From Eremophila alpestris peregrina (taxonomy: Eukaryota > Chordata > Aves > Passeriformes > Alaudidae), in assembly GCA_009792885.1 (NCBI GenBank), contig WMCF01000025.1, positions 10,380,123-10,444,122 on the forward strand: a DNA stretch of 64,000 nucleotides, written 5' to 3'. The notes beneath the pieces are model-generated. The model saw only the letters and a program-made list of their open reading frames with translations, made no database searches and was not told where the DNA came from. Shown piece by piece: positions 1 through 13,100 of the stretch. Position numbers and translations under genes: made by a program. The stretch's first letter is position 1. Every line of letters begins with the position of its first letter.

Positions 1-1042
1 TAGCTTTTATGTACTGAGGAGAGAACACAGAGTGAAGACATTAGTAATTGAGTTATGGCAAATGATACAGGACTTGCCAACCCATAGACAATGGGAGATG
101 GAAAATTATTCAGTCTGTTGAGCTAGATTCAGGTTTCTGCCATGGGAGTCTCCCCCAACCCTTCCTGAAATATATGCACACAGGGGTGGGAAAAATGGTT
201 TTTCCTGTGGCCTTATCTCCTCCTCTTGTAATGGCCTTGTGGGTTTTCTGGAAGGAATTTTTGATCCTCAGGACCTTGGCAAATTTTTTTGCAATTTTAT
301 TTAAAATTCTAATCAGCCTTGTTTAAGCATTTCTGCTACCATAAAATGTAGCTGTTTTCCTACAATTTAGGATGACACTTGTTAAAAGTATTTATGTCCT
401 TGTTTGCTTTAAGCTTGTTTGCATTTCCACTATAGCTACTACAGTGCAGCCACAATTCAATTGGAGCTACGCTGCAACTATCAGTCCAAATACTCTTGAA
501 ATACACAGAGGACTCCATATTTCCAAGGTTCCAATTACAGCAGGGAAATCTCAGCAATCAAGCATTCTTCAGTTCATGTAAGCACATTCTATTGGTCTTG
601 ACAGGCCTGGGTGAAATGTACCCTGATAAATCTCACACTGCTGAATTTGCCAGGTTTGATCTTCTGTTATAGTCACAAACACAGCACAGAGACAAATCTT
701 TCTAACTCTTAACTGCAACGTACCTGATCTATGATGTTAGATTAAATAAACCATACTTTAACTAAACTATTTTCCAAGAAGCTTAGTACTAGAATGAGGC
801 CATGGTGAACTATTGTTATGCTACATTTGTCTCCAGTCTTTCCTATCATAATCTGGACAAGTCCCTATTTAGCCTAGAAAAAATTTTGTATTAAGGTACT
901 TAGCAGGAACAAGATGACCTCTGTACATCACACACTGTGAAATGCCGCCTGATATCCTGAGCAGGGGGAATTTTTCAAGTGGCAAATCTCACTCAAGGAA
1001 TTTTCAGCACTTTACAGGACTTTTTGAGAGTTTCTACTTTCA
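1..1042. other. AT-rich intergenic or intronic DNA, no feature recognised
   Basis: No repeat family, exon or RNA gene is recognisable in this stretch. Reading frames are short, overlap on opposite strands and lack coding character. It ends where the CR1 tail begins. Confidence 0.6.
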
Positions 1043-1330
1043 AAGAATTATAGAATGATAGAATGGTTTAGGCTGGAAGGAATCTTAAAGATAATTTATT
1101 TCCAATCCCTCTGTCATGGGGGAAATTGATTCCTTCTACTAGACCAGGTTGCTCCAAGTCCCATCCAACCTGGCCTTGAACACTTTCAGGGATGGATGTC
1201 CATAACTTCTCTGGGCTGCTTGTTCCAATTCCTTGGAAAGAATTTCTTCTTAAGCAAATAATTTCTTCTTAAGAAAGAAGTCTTTAAAAGACTCTTTAAG
1301 TTGCTACCCACTGCTCTATGACTTGTTTCT
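1043..1330 (-). mobile_element. CR1 LINE, 3' tail fragment
   Basis: Read on the plus strand, this starts with the reverse complement of the CR1 3' end, including the tandem ATTCT-type terminus (agaattatagaatgatagaa). It continues through the well-known CR1 3' block: 'ggctggaagg', 'actagaccaggttgctc', 'ccatccaacctggccttgaa', and 'cttctctgggctgcttgttcc'. The element therefore lies on the minus strand and keeps only its last few hundred bases, as usual for CR1, which is 5'-truncated when reverse transcription stops early. From about 1240 the match weakens. A local duplication of 'aatttcttcttaag' at 1245-1275 disrupts it, and a faint match resumes near 1310. No coding capacity remains. The CR1 call is secure; the right boundary is not. 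Confidence 0.9.
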
Positions 1331-1550
1331 ATTGAATATTTACAATAGTCCAGATTCAACAATTTAAATAGCTGCTAAGTTGCTGGCAGAATAGACATGG
1401 TTACAGGCTATTTAAAAAAAACAAGATTGGAATTTTTTCCATACAAAAGAGTATAGTGATTATTTAATAAAATTTTTCAGTACAAAATGCCTATGTTCTT
1501 TGAACATGAGTTTACTAATTATGTGTGTAGAAGACTAACATTTTTATGCT

Positions 1551-2122
1551 TTAACTCACTCTGCAACTAAGCCCCAGGCAGCTACTGATTCTCTCTCTCT
1601 TGGTGAGAGGGGGGAGAGAATCAGAAGGCTAAAAGTGAGAAAGCTCATGGTCTGCAATAACATCAGTTCAACGTGGAAAGCAAAAGCAGCTCATGTGAGT
1701 AAAGCAAATCAAGAAATTCATTCAACGGTTCCCATTAGCAGCCAGGTGTTCAGTTATCCACAAGAAAGCAGGGCTTCATCACACCTAACTGTGACTTTGA
1801 AAGACAAATGTGATCATCCTGAACATCCTGCCCTACCTCCTTCTTCCCCCAGCTTTATACGTTGAGTATAGTGAGAGAAGATGTGTAATATCCTTTGGGT
1901 TAGTTGAGGTCAGTTTTCCTGGTTGTGTCTCCTCTGAACTCCCTGTGCATCCCCAGCTTCCTTGCTGGTGGGGTGAGCACTGGAAAAGTCTGTGTAAGCA
2001 CTGCTCTGCAACCACAAAAACATCCTTGTGTTACCAGCACTGATTCCATCACAAATTCAAAATGTTGCCTCATAACAGCCACCAAGAATAAAAATAATTC
2101 TATCCAACTCAAAGCCAGCATA
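1551..2122 (-). mobile_element. Solo LTR of an avian endogenous retrovirus, minus strand
   Basis: About 570 bp that I recognise as the reverse complement of an LTR group common in bird genomes. On the plus strand the recognisable order is: 'caactaag', 'gggagagaatcagaagg' followed by 'taaaagtgagaaa', then 'aggtgttcag', 'aaagcagggcttcatcac', 'cccccagctttatac', 'aatatcctttggg', 'gtgcatccccagc', 'gctggtggggtg', and 'tgtgtaagcactgctctgca'. The block ctttatac at 1853-1860 is gtataaag on the minus strand and sits where the LTR TATA box is expected. No gag, pol or env sequence adjoins it, so it is a solo LTR made by LTR-LTR recombination or a truncated copy. It is the same group as the LTRs near 26 and 52 kb but in opposite orientation. 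It is probably ERVL-like (class III), though the class is uncertain. No target-site duplication was identified. Confidence 0.85.
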
Positions 2123-5100
2123 AGCTCTGCAAATAACTTGTTTGGAAACTATTAGTAGTATAGAAGTGAAACGTGAATAATATGTGAAATACAACTTAGA
2201 TAGAATTCATTCTGTTAGATAATATTCTTACAATGTTTTGAAATGGAAACCCCTTGATTTCATATGATAAAGTTCAACATAAATTTAAGCAATGATAGCA
2301 TATATCGTTCTTGTTTCATTTCTCTGAATCTCTAGATTTCAATATTGGGCTGTCATGTTATGCCTCCTGAATTTAAAACTGAAATATTTCAACAGAGATA
2401 GACGCTATGAAAATTATCCACATTACTCCCTGGCTGATAGCTCTGCCACTGTTTGAAACAGCTGAATTCCCAGTGTGCCAGTTGTCACTTGTGTTATCAG
2501 CAGAGGCATTTATTTCCGTACTCAGAGTGTAGCACATTTTAATGAATCTGAAATACAAGAAGACATGCAAAACTGATTTTGCATTCCATGCCCTTAAGCA
2601 AGCCTATTATCCATGTTGTGAAAACAGCAAGTTAGCATTTTTGTTGTAATTATTTGGGCTGATTATGTATTATGTTTCTACTCAGAGGCATTTTCTTCCA
2701 AAAGCAGTTTATGCAACTACTGGCTGAGAAAAGGCTAAGCAGCACTCCAGAGGCATCTGCCTTAAGATAGCCTCATGCAAGTTTCCCTTGACAAAGCTGT
2801 CATGATTTATGATTGAAAAAAGCCCACAATGCATGTACTGTATCTCTCAGATAAGAGTGATTCAGGACTGCCTCTGAAAGAACACTTGTTTCAACACTTA
2901 TACTAATTATTATAATAATTCTTAAACTGTGTATGCAGGACTATGATACTAGTGTCATCCAGAGATTTAAAAGGCAATGTTTTGATTCACCAATAGATTC
3001 CCTGTAGTGAGGGATCACTGCTTCACTAATGCACATTTCCAAAGAAATGTATTTTGATATAATATAAAAGAACTCCATGAGTGTCATTTTCGTGGGGAAA
3101 TACCTCTGCAGCTGTTAGGAAGAGGTGAAGCCTAATGCAGAGCTCATATTTACTTTTTCATTTATTAAGTTTTAAGACTTTTATCCTACTTTTCCTTCAT
3201 ACTGGTCTAAGTGCAGAAAAGTACAGAGAGATCAGCAGTGGAGCTGGCTTGCTGGAAAAATGAAACAGCACTGCTGCACTGCTGACTGAAAAGTGCTGCC
3301 ATCCTCTTATCTGAGGTCACTGTAGCAAATGTCCTTATCTGGGCCTGGAGCACAGGGGTGGGGACATCTGGTTTCCTTTCTCTTCCAAGGAGAAGGAGGA
3401 GTTGCTCACCCTGCAGAAAGAAAAACTGTGGTTACTGTTAGGGAAGGGTAAGAGGACAATCTGGCTAGATGGGTCCACACAAGGAACTGCCCCAGCTGTG
3501 TAGTTGGGAGAGCAGGACAGGCCAATCTGGTGTTTGTTGTAGAACCCTTTAATTACAACAAAGACTGGCAGCTAGAACCAGTGTCAAATCAGCTAGGACA
3601 CTGGAATTCCCATCTGAATGCAGAAGTGTTGTCTTTAGGAGTAAGGGGTCAGTAGCCCTTGTGTGGTGGGAGTAGAAAAAAAGTGAAAAAAACAGCAAAC
3701 ACAGCCAAATCTTGTTATTAGTTTGGTGAACAGACACATGACAAACAACCAGGCCTCAAGACATACGTATAGGGGTGCAATCATCATAAATACAGCATTA
3801 ACTTCAGCAATCTGGCTCTCCAAAGGGGTTTATATTCTATTTATGTTATTAAGTCTATTGTCTAGACCTCAAGGAAGAAGTATACAATAATGAATGTAAA
3901 GATTTGGAAAGGAATTTGTAGAACTAATCAGGATGAACTACCCTGTTAACCTCCACTCATCAGCTCACTCTCGAACAACAAGAAGTATATTAAGAAAACT
4001 ATTTTAAAAAATTGTTCAAAATTCATACCAAAAGTGCAATTACTAATGGAGAATACGCAACTAAACAGTCTTCAAAATCCATAAGGAAAAGTCTTGACTA
4101 TTGCAGCTTGAAATCAGTAAAGGAGTCAAAATATTCACAAGGTATTCCTTCTTCATTAGCCAGGCATATTCATACATAGAACAGCTGGCCTTGAAAATAG
4201 TTGTAAAGATATTTTTTTTGCTCTGAAACAGTTTTTGTATATGATAGCCTCTCCTGATAGACTATTTAAAATTAATTGTTGGCTATGTTGACCTCTAATT
4301 ACATGGAGAAAAAAAGATAATGCAGTCCAATTAATAATGAAAAGCCCTATTTGATTCTAAAACATTATGAGAAAATAACATGTCCTGTCCTGGGCTGTTA
4401 TTAATGTATGAAATGTGTTGTGAAACTTATTACATAATAGCTTTTTTTTTTTTTCCTTAAATTACTTATTTGGGAAAAATTGTACATATTTTTTTTATTT
4501 CATTATTTTAAAATTATTGGTATAGGCAGCTATCATTAGGATGACAAAAAAGTGAAAACTTCAAAAGGGAGTTGTATATTGAATATCCAACAAAGATTTT
4601 AGGAAATTTAACTTTTGTTTGGAATTGGGTTTGATAATTCCAATTTAAACATATTCATTTTTTAGTTCTCCAAAATATCTTTTTTATTAGAAGTATACCA
4701 AGTACAGTTTTGAAAATACATTTTACACATCAACATATATAAATTAAAATACTGATACCATACAATTAGAATCTTTCACTCAATATTTGCTGTATAATAA
4801 ATAATATAAATAGATTTTTGAAGATGACTAGTGACTTGGATTTTGTTACTATTTGGGCTCTTAGTTGATTTTCTTTATGAGGACTTACCTTCAAAGTGTA
4901 TTTGATCATTACTTTCTGAAAATGGACCTGTTTCATATATTTCCTCTTAATTTGGACCTGACTTGGTACACACAAAAGCTGCATATTGCTTTTGAGTTCT
5001 TGAATATTGACATAGATTAAAGTTACCAAATGATGAAAGGAAGAAGGGAGAGAAATAGTGATAAGAACACAGAACAAAACAAAATATTAGCCTTTAAAAT

Positions 5101-8100
5101 AATTTTATAAGACAAAGAAGATTTATTCAGACCTACTGTTGAAAAAGATACAATGATATATTTGAACAATAAGCATTCCACAGCACAACTGAAACCTTTG
5201 GAAACCTGTGAGAGACTCAATTGTATGCTGCACGTAGGTTCATAACAGCAAAGAAGATGTGAAAATGAGAGCAAGTGGATAAGATGAGAAATTTGAAAAC
5301 CGGGAGCTTATGGACTATTTTACAGTAAAGTTGACATCCAATTTCCTCTAAAAGCAATAAGAGAAAACATTAATGTACTGGTGATGTTCTCAGGGCGTCT
5401 CCATAAGTAAGGCTGTATCTTTATGTCAAAGTTTTTGTCTCAAAAAGAAGCTCTATGAGCCAATTAATGGTTGTTTTCTAAAATGGAAGAGGGTACCAAA
5501 ACAAATTGAGAACATTTCTCTAATGAAATATCCTCAGCTTTTTAGATGGATAGATGTTCTACTGGTTTTCTGTAATCGTGCACCATATCTCAAGAGAAGA
5601 GTGTGGCTTGTTACAAGCAACATTTCTGCCTAAAACTACAAATTCTATATTTTCAACATGTTATTCTATATTTGAACACTAGCAAAAAAGTGTAACTTGT
5701 TAAACATTATGATGCTTTCCTTTCCTCCAAAACAAAAAAGCTGGGGGGAGCGGTGGGGAAGAAATCAATAAGAAGCAGAAACTGAAAAATTCTATCCTAG
5801 TATCTGGGTTTCTGATTTTGACATTGTCTAAAATATTCAGATCCAAAAATCATCATTTTCATAAGTGCAAAATTTTCCCCAATTTACTACTGCCTGGATT
5901 TTTATCTTTTTTGTTAATGATTTTCCTGTAGCACTTACGGTGCCTCTTTCCTTCATCTTTTTTTTCAGAATTAAAGCAGCTAAGCAAAAAAGGCCTTTCA
6001 AAAACCTCCTCATACCAGAAGCACCAATTTTATTTTCAGATATCAAGTCATTCCAATAAGAATAGAGCATTTAATGATATAAGGTTTAACTATGAAAGAA
6101 TAAAAGTTTAGAAACCTGATCAGTTCTATCGCCATTAGATTGTAGTCCATCTGTGCAATACTAGATCCTGTTGCAACTTACCTGGACTCTAAAGAAATGA
6201 CTGCATTGGAAAGAGGATGGAGATCACATCTTCAAAAACATTTGGGGGTTTTGTTTTGTTGGTTTTTGGTTGGTTGCTTGCTCGCTTTAACATACCCCAG
6301 TGAGATTAATTCCTTGTTAAACACCTAGGTCAGGATACAAACTTATCTGTCCTTGTTTTACATAGCCTTCATTTATCTCCTAGCCATCAGGCAGCTCCTC
6401 TATAAGAAAGAACCTAAATAAAATACTTAGGAGTAAAATATTCAGAATCTTTCTCTGGCAGCACATAATTTGCTGGTCACTGTATGTTCTTCTCTAGAGG
6501 AACCCCAATATTATTTGTAAAGTTTATGTAAATATACAGGAAATGAAGTAAACTTTCATGGGGAAAATATTCATCGAATCAGAACAAAAAACTTCTTATA
6601 ATAGCCAGGTAGCTGTAAAATGATGTTTGGTTTTTGTTCGCTAGGTTTGTTGTTGTTGTTGTTGTTTATTTTTTGTTTTTTTATTTTATATATTACACTT
6701 TCTGGAATTAGCAAATTAATGGATCAAAGGAAAACTTCTCTCAGCAGATAAAAAAATGAGTGAAACATGAAGAGATAAATTGCTATTTTCTGGATACATA
6801 CCTGAGAGGAAGCAAAAAGAACAGAGAAAATAAGGTCCAAATAAATGAAAGGAAGAAGTAGATACGGCATTATGTTCACTCAAGTTCATTTGCCTTAGCT
6901 AAAAGATAATAAAGAAATACATAAATGCTTTGCTTAACTATTTTGAGCAGTTAGACCTCTAAAAGAAGAACACAAAGTCTGGTGACTGAGGCTTTTTTAT
7001 GTAATTTTATTTTATTTGTGTGGGGTTTTTTCTGTTTCCATATGAACTTCTCAAGCTGGATTTTTTTTAATGTGTAAAATAGCTTAAAAATAAAAGTCCG
7101 TGTTTACTGCAAGCCTTCATTCTTAGAAGTTATTTTATTCTTTCATTAAAAATAGCTGATACTTTGCTTGTTTCATTACTTTTGGCAATGTGAAAATTTT
7201 AATTAAGTATGGTATTGCGGCAATTAAGGGGAGCACTAAAAAATCACAGACAGATAGAAGCCAGTAAGGTTTTATGTCACTTAATTTGTAGCAAAGTCCA
7301 ACAACTCACTTTTCCAAGCAGTGAAAATGTGGCTTGCTTGAAAACACTCTACTAATTGGAAGTAAGAGAAATTATCAATAACAAATACAGTTGATTTCTG
7401 TGCACCACAGTATCTACATACAGAGTACTTTAAAATTCAGCTCAGTTTTTTGCAAGCTTTTTATACTAATAGAAAAGACTAGTATGTGAAAACATTAATT
7501 GACCTGGATTGGCTGATGAAGGAGGAATTTCTGAGCTCAGAATACAATTTTTGTTATATGACCCCTTTTTGGCCTTAGTTTAAATAGTGGAAGCAGTAAA
7601 TAATATTGTGTAATCAGATAGCAGGAACAATAGTGAGTGTTGTGTTGCTAATCCTAGAGGAGAAAAACTGAAGAGTTAAAGAGATGACATAAGCTTTGCT
7701 TATTTTGGATAAACCTTAGTCATTCTGCCGCTCAAGAAGATAATATCAAATATACAAGGCCATTTTAAAGTTTCTGCTTTTGAAGATGTAGTCGTTTATG
7801 AAGAAAGAAAGGAAAGAAAGGTACTTGATAGCACTGTGCAGGTTCTTTCCTATACATTGGGCTTTCACTTAGTGCACTTGCTCATTCTGGAGAATTTATG
7901 GTTTAGTATTTTCCACTTCTTTCCAGTATGTAATTCTTGAGACAACAGCAGTGCTTCCTTTCCCCTATAATCTATTTTTGCATAATTGTGATGAAATAAT
8001 ACTTCATCCCTGCAGCAAGAAGGGCTGTTTTGTGATTGTTCAAGCCTATGCATCTTTGAAGAGTAAGACCATAGCTGAGAAATTTTCTTTGGTGATATTC

Positions 8101-10136
8101 AGAGCAGTGATATTGTTTTCCCTTGGTATTTAGGTTAGTGTGCATATGTTTATTTCACTGAAATAAGTCAGGAATAGTCATCAAATCATTAATCTGAGCA
8201 GATTCTTTATACTTTTTTAATTATGGAAATCTCTGACTAATGGGTAAATAAGGCATGGTTAGCAGTCCAAACAATTACAGAGCAAGAACCGTTCTCAAAA
8301 CTTCTAATGTCTTTTTTAGTCAAAAACAAAGAACAGTTCCCTTGACATAATTACTCATTTCTTCCTTTTCTTCCAAAGAGTGGAAGTTTTGTAAAGCTGC
8401 ATGGCTATATTTTTCTTTATTTGGGCAGCAAACATAATGATGGGAGAAGTTTTAATTTTGTTGGGGCATATTTGCACTGAGATTTAGGGATCTGATAGGG
8501 CATTTCTTGATACTGGAAATAATAAATAATTACAGTAAATGGGGAGGGGTATGAGAAAGAGAGCAAAAATACGTGAAAACAAAGCCTTAAACAAGGACTT
8601 CATAAGTTAGAGAAAATTCTGTAAAATTAAGAAAGAGACAAATACATTGCAAGGATGATAATTGGTCAAAGAAATTAATTACCAGGAAAAATTGTAAACA
8701 AGTATTACCCTTAAGTAGGTTTCCCTGACAAAAAATATAAATGTAAAAATTGTAATAAACAAAAAAGGAAGTAATTTTAAATTGGGTAAAACTTCTCATG
8801 TGGTTAGCACACCTACAGATTCTTAAATGAGAGCAGAAGTTTTACAGTGAAAGTACTGTGAAACTTTTGATTTCTTTTTAAGAAAATACATCTGTTGCTA
8901 AGTTTTCAAGACTTCTGTATAAGAGTTTACTTCAAGGAAAAATGAAACTTCCTGAGATTTATAAACCCAGAAACATTTCAACTATCTCTTTGTTGGAAAT
9001 CAAAGAAATCAAGCGCACTGTGAACATGAAATAACAGATTTAAGTAGCACGATATGTTGTATGGCCCCAAATCAAATCTCTGATAGACAAAATTACAAAA
9101 GAGCCATAGTGAAAAAAGAATCTGGAAGGTTATAATCTTGAGCTAAATTCCTAGCATTAGGAAACTGAAGAATAGTGCTTTATAAGACAAACATTGTCCT
9201 CATAAAGAGACTTAAATATTTTAGGGAAGTAAATAATCATTTAAAGGGAAGATAAATCCTGATTTGAAAAACTCAGATGTGACTCATCTGGTATTGTTCC
9301 AAAAAGACAGTCTTCAGAAATCAAAGAGAATGGATTCTTAGGGCTAGAAATAACAGCTGGGAAAATTACAAAATCATGCACAGAAAAATTGGTGGATAAT
9401 AAATTAATCATTGACATGTTCGTACAAGGATTTCTGGGGGGGTTAGGAATTAAGCACATTAGGAAATCAGCAACAATTTCATTAAGAGCTTGTTTGGTTA
9501 CCCTGCCAGTATCTGCATAAATGGCACATATGTCTATTTCAGAATTAACATATTTAAATTCTCTTACAGACTGTCCCACAAGTTATATTTTTAAATATTC
9601 AAATCTGTGTCCTTTGTTCTAGGTTCATTTCAAGAGAATATCTTTTGTTCTTTCCCTCATCATACTTTCCTTATCCAATTTTCTTCTTAGTCCACTTCTG
9701 AAAGAATTATGCCTGCTGAATTTTCTTTCAGAAGTATGCAGAAATTAAACTAAGATGAAGATATCTCTTGTAATGGCATGAAAATGTATAGTACATTTCA
9801 TAAATGTACTTTCATGCACATATATATTAATATGTATTTTTCAACAAAGGTGGGTTTTTTTTATCCTGTTTTGTTTTATCCTATGGATTCAATGACACAT
9901 CAGCTTCTGAACTTTTTCTGCATATAAAGACAGCTATTTGACCTCATTACAACGTTCAGTGTTTGGGGAGACATTACTGCTTTCCACTGCTGCATTTTTT
10001 CAGACCATCAGTGCAACCCCTGGCATTATGACAATCTGTCATATGGAGACAACCCCTGTGGGGCACAGACAACACTGTCACCAGCCAGTGATGGTGTTGC
10101 ATTTCATCTCATCCAGGCTTCTTGTTGCCTCTAGGA
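2123..10136. other. 8 kb of AT-rich DNA, no gene recognised
   Basis: This holds homopolymer runs (poly-T at about 4441-4454), a GTT repeat at 6647-6665 and a 22-nt purine run at 7800-7821. There are only short open frames. The longest is 112 codons on the minus strand at 9241-9579; it lacks an ATG near its start and resembles no family I know. A 9-bp-stem inverted repeat (agtacattt / aaatgtact, 3-nt loop) lies at about 9789-9809. Some stretches, such as 2370-2570 and 3240-3540, have more balanced base composition and could be conserved non-coding elements, but sequence alone cannot show that. Confidence 0.55.
6647..6665. repeat. (GTT)n microsatellite
   Basis: About six TTG/GTT units in a row, followed directly by a T-rich run to about 6690. 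It is a simple repeat with no associated gene. Confidence 0.9.
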
Positions 10137-10158
10137 CAATTGTGCAGCTGCACAATTG
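10137..10158. repeat. Perfect 22-bp palindrome, no spacer
   Basis: The left arm caattgtgcag is followed immediately by its exact reverse complement ctgcacaattg, giving an uninterrupted 11-bp-arm palindrome. Its centre, gcagctgc, contains the E-box CAGCTG. The bases just outside (a and a) do not pair. It could form a small cruciform, or be a symmetric binding site, or be a product of template-switch mutation. No neighbouring gene helps decide. Confidence 0.95.
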
Positions 10159-13100
10159 AGACTACATGTCACTTCTTCTAGGCCATATTACTGAATATTT
10201 TCTGGCTAATGTTGTACATAACACCTCTGTAAAGAACATATTAGAATTGTGTCTTATTTTGGGATTTGATGCTATCTGGAATGCTTGATGATTAGGAGTA
10301 GACTGCCACACATATTAACATGAGAAACTTGTGCAAACATAGATGGAAGTCTCCAATCACTTTTTCTTGCCCTTTCAAGGCAGCATCTGAATACCCAGAG
10401 GTTATTTTATTAGCTTATGTATAAGTTGCTTTTCTCAAGGAAACCATTCCTTCAGGTGCTCAGAGTAAATGGATTGAAAAATGAAAGTTATGCATGTAGA
10501 CATCAGGATTTAAAGCAGTTCTGAATCAAATCAGATTGGTACTTTTGAGTACCTGTGCAAGCTTGAAAAGAAAAGCTTTAAAATGTATTAGATAGTTAAT
10601 TTCAAAGGAAAGAAGTATAGACATATTTCAAATTGTATTCAAGACAGTAAGAAGTAGAAAAGTCTGTCATCTTTATTGTTGGAAACGATAATCATTCTGT
10701 CACCTTCAGATTTCAAGACTGGATCTCACTTGTAAATTCCTTACAAATACCAGCTCAAACAGAAAGGGTAAGAATTGTACACTGATACTTTCCACCTGCT
10801 ATCAACAGGTAAACCATGACAAAGGATCTGTGCAAACCAGTAAAGAAGTAAATACAATTTCCAAGGCTGTGCACTTGAGACATAAAATAATGGAGCCATA
10901 TATCATGTGGTAGGTAGCAAATGCCTAGGTCATGAATTAAAAATAATGAAGATCTAGAAGTGTAATCACAGGCATGGGAAGCTTTGTAGATATGAGGTAA
11001 TTTCAAGTAATAGTACTGAAAAGCTATTACACACAGAATAATCTGGTTTTTTTGTTCAAAAGTTTTCATATGTTCTCTCCACAAATTTGGGATGCTAATG
11101 TCCATTTACTAAAATATTTCCTGTTTTGATGTATCTCAACTCCCAAGTCAGATCCAAAATATTTGGAAAATTTTATCAAGGGGAGGGATTTTTTGGACCT
11201 TTTCGAAGTGACTCTTTCAAAGTCAATAGCCAAAATGTCTTCCTACAATTATGAAGAACTAAATGAAGAAGAAAACTCCATAAGAGTTAGCTAGAAATTC
11301 CCCATGTCATCACGGGTATTGGTGTCAGGTTTTTTTCAGTGTATGTTCTTCATTTTACCTATTTCATGTTTAGTATATTTGTATAAATACTTGTGTCAAT
11401 GTAGTGTTTTTGCTGGTTGGCCAGGTTACTAAAGCATGCTGATACAATAAGGTAACTCTTTTTTCCAGTGGTTGCTGTGAAGTTCTAAAATTCATGATGT
11501 ATCACATATTTACTTCTGAAATAAAAGGTAAACTTAAGACTAATTTATTAGATCCAGGACCACTTCTCAGCAAGAAATATGAGTTAATGTGACTATGCTA
11601 CATTAAGAAATAGAACTGCATAGCAAAATCAGATCTGTGTAGTAAAACGATGGAGGGCTCAGTGTTTGCACTGTGCATGTTTGGTAAGAATGGGAGGAAG
11701 GTGTGGACTTTACATCCAGGACTGAATGTTCATCGGTGATTGAAGAACATTAAGTGGGCTCTTAGGGCACATTTTTCAATTTATTTTCATCTGGAATTAA
11801 TCCAGTTTGTGTAATCTGCAACTACTCTGTGATATTAATCAAAGCATGAGAAGCAGGAACATTTAGGAGTTTTACTTGAAAAGCACATTCCTGGTGCAAA
11901 TTTACAGCACTAATGAACACATACTCCATTTCAGCTTTAGAGTTTGATTAAGTCCATCAAACAAAATGGAACTGGGAAGGGAGAGGGGTGAGGGGAAGCA
12001 TTAAAAGGCATATCATGAGCATATGAAGTTTCCCAATTAATTTCTGTGCAAGAAATGCACAGGAACATGAAGAGCTAGATGTCTGCTGCAGAAATGTGAA
12101 TAAATAGTGTGTGCCTTCACAAGGTGGCTGTCTTCCTTTCTTCTAAATGGATAATGAAAGCTGTAGATGAAAGACTAAAATCACTTTGCCTTAGTGTCTG
12201 TAAGTTATACCCAAGTTCCAAACATTCATCCCATGAGAACAGAAATGTTTCAAAAATTTTGCATAAATTATTACCTTCACATCATGAAGACAAATAGAAG
12301 GTTTTCAGGCAACCTGTTTATTATCACTGAATCTTATTCTTTGTGGTTATTGGTCCTGCAATACCTCATTCCTTGCTTGCTGCGGTACTGCTTTTCTTCC
12401 AATACTTGGTATTAAGAGAGTCATATATATGGGGGTTTTTTTCACCATGGGAAATTATTAACTTTGTTCTTAATGTGAATCTGGGCTCTGCTGGAGGTTC
12501 TCTTGACTATTGCATGAACAGTGATTCTTCACTTTCATTGTGCTTTAGTATGTTGAACTACTCCACGTACTTTATTCAATCAGCCTCAAAAATTCAACCA
12601 GATTTTGTATCATTGCACTTACTATGATGATAGAATACAGCAAGAAAATAAATGAACAGAGTACAACAATATATAACCACATTCCTTGAATCTCCTATAA
12701 TACCAAATTGAAAGATCAGGTTTCATGCTGCTTTTTACCACTTTTGCTTCCAGTTATATTCTGCCTAGTGAAAATATATTCAAAAAACAACCTGTGTTCA
12801 AAGAACTGTTGGCATGGTAATTTATTCCCATTTAAAAATCCAAATTATAGCTCATTAGGGATCCCATATTCTGTGGGGAATGCCCATCATTGGTTTTGTT
12901 AATGATTCTCTAACACTATAATTCTGTATGAGTACATGCATTAATTTACATGTAAAACTACCAGCATGATTAAACTAGATTTGCTGCAATGTCACAACCT
13001 CTAGAATAAAATTTAGATGAAAACAGAAAGAATTTTGTCTTCAGTATGTAAAAAGATTAAAATCTTAAGTGACATTAGCTTGAACCGAGCTGTTTTTACT

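Noticed and set aside
1635..2155. Overlapping short frames on both strands
   Set aside because: All lie inside the minus-strand solo LTR, which is non-coding.
9241..9579. A 112-codon open frame on the minus strand
   Set aside because: Starts from GTG, with no ATG until about residue 41, and no family resemblance. Frames of this length are expected several times by chance.
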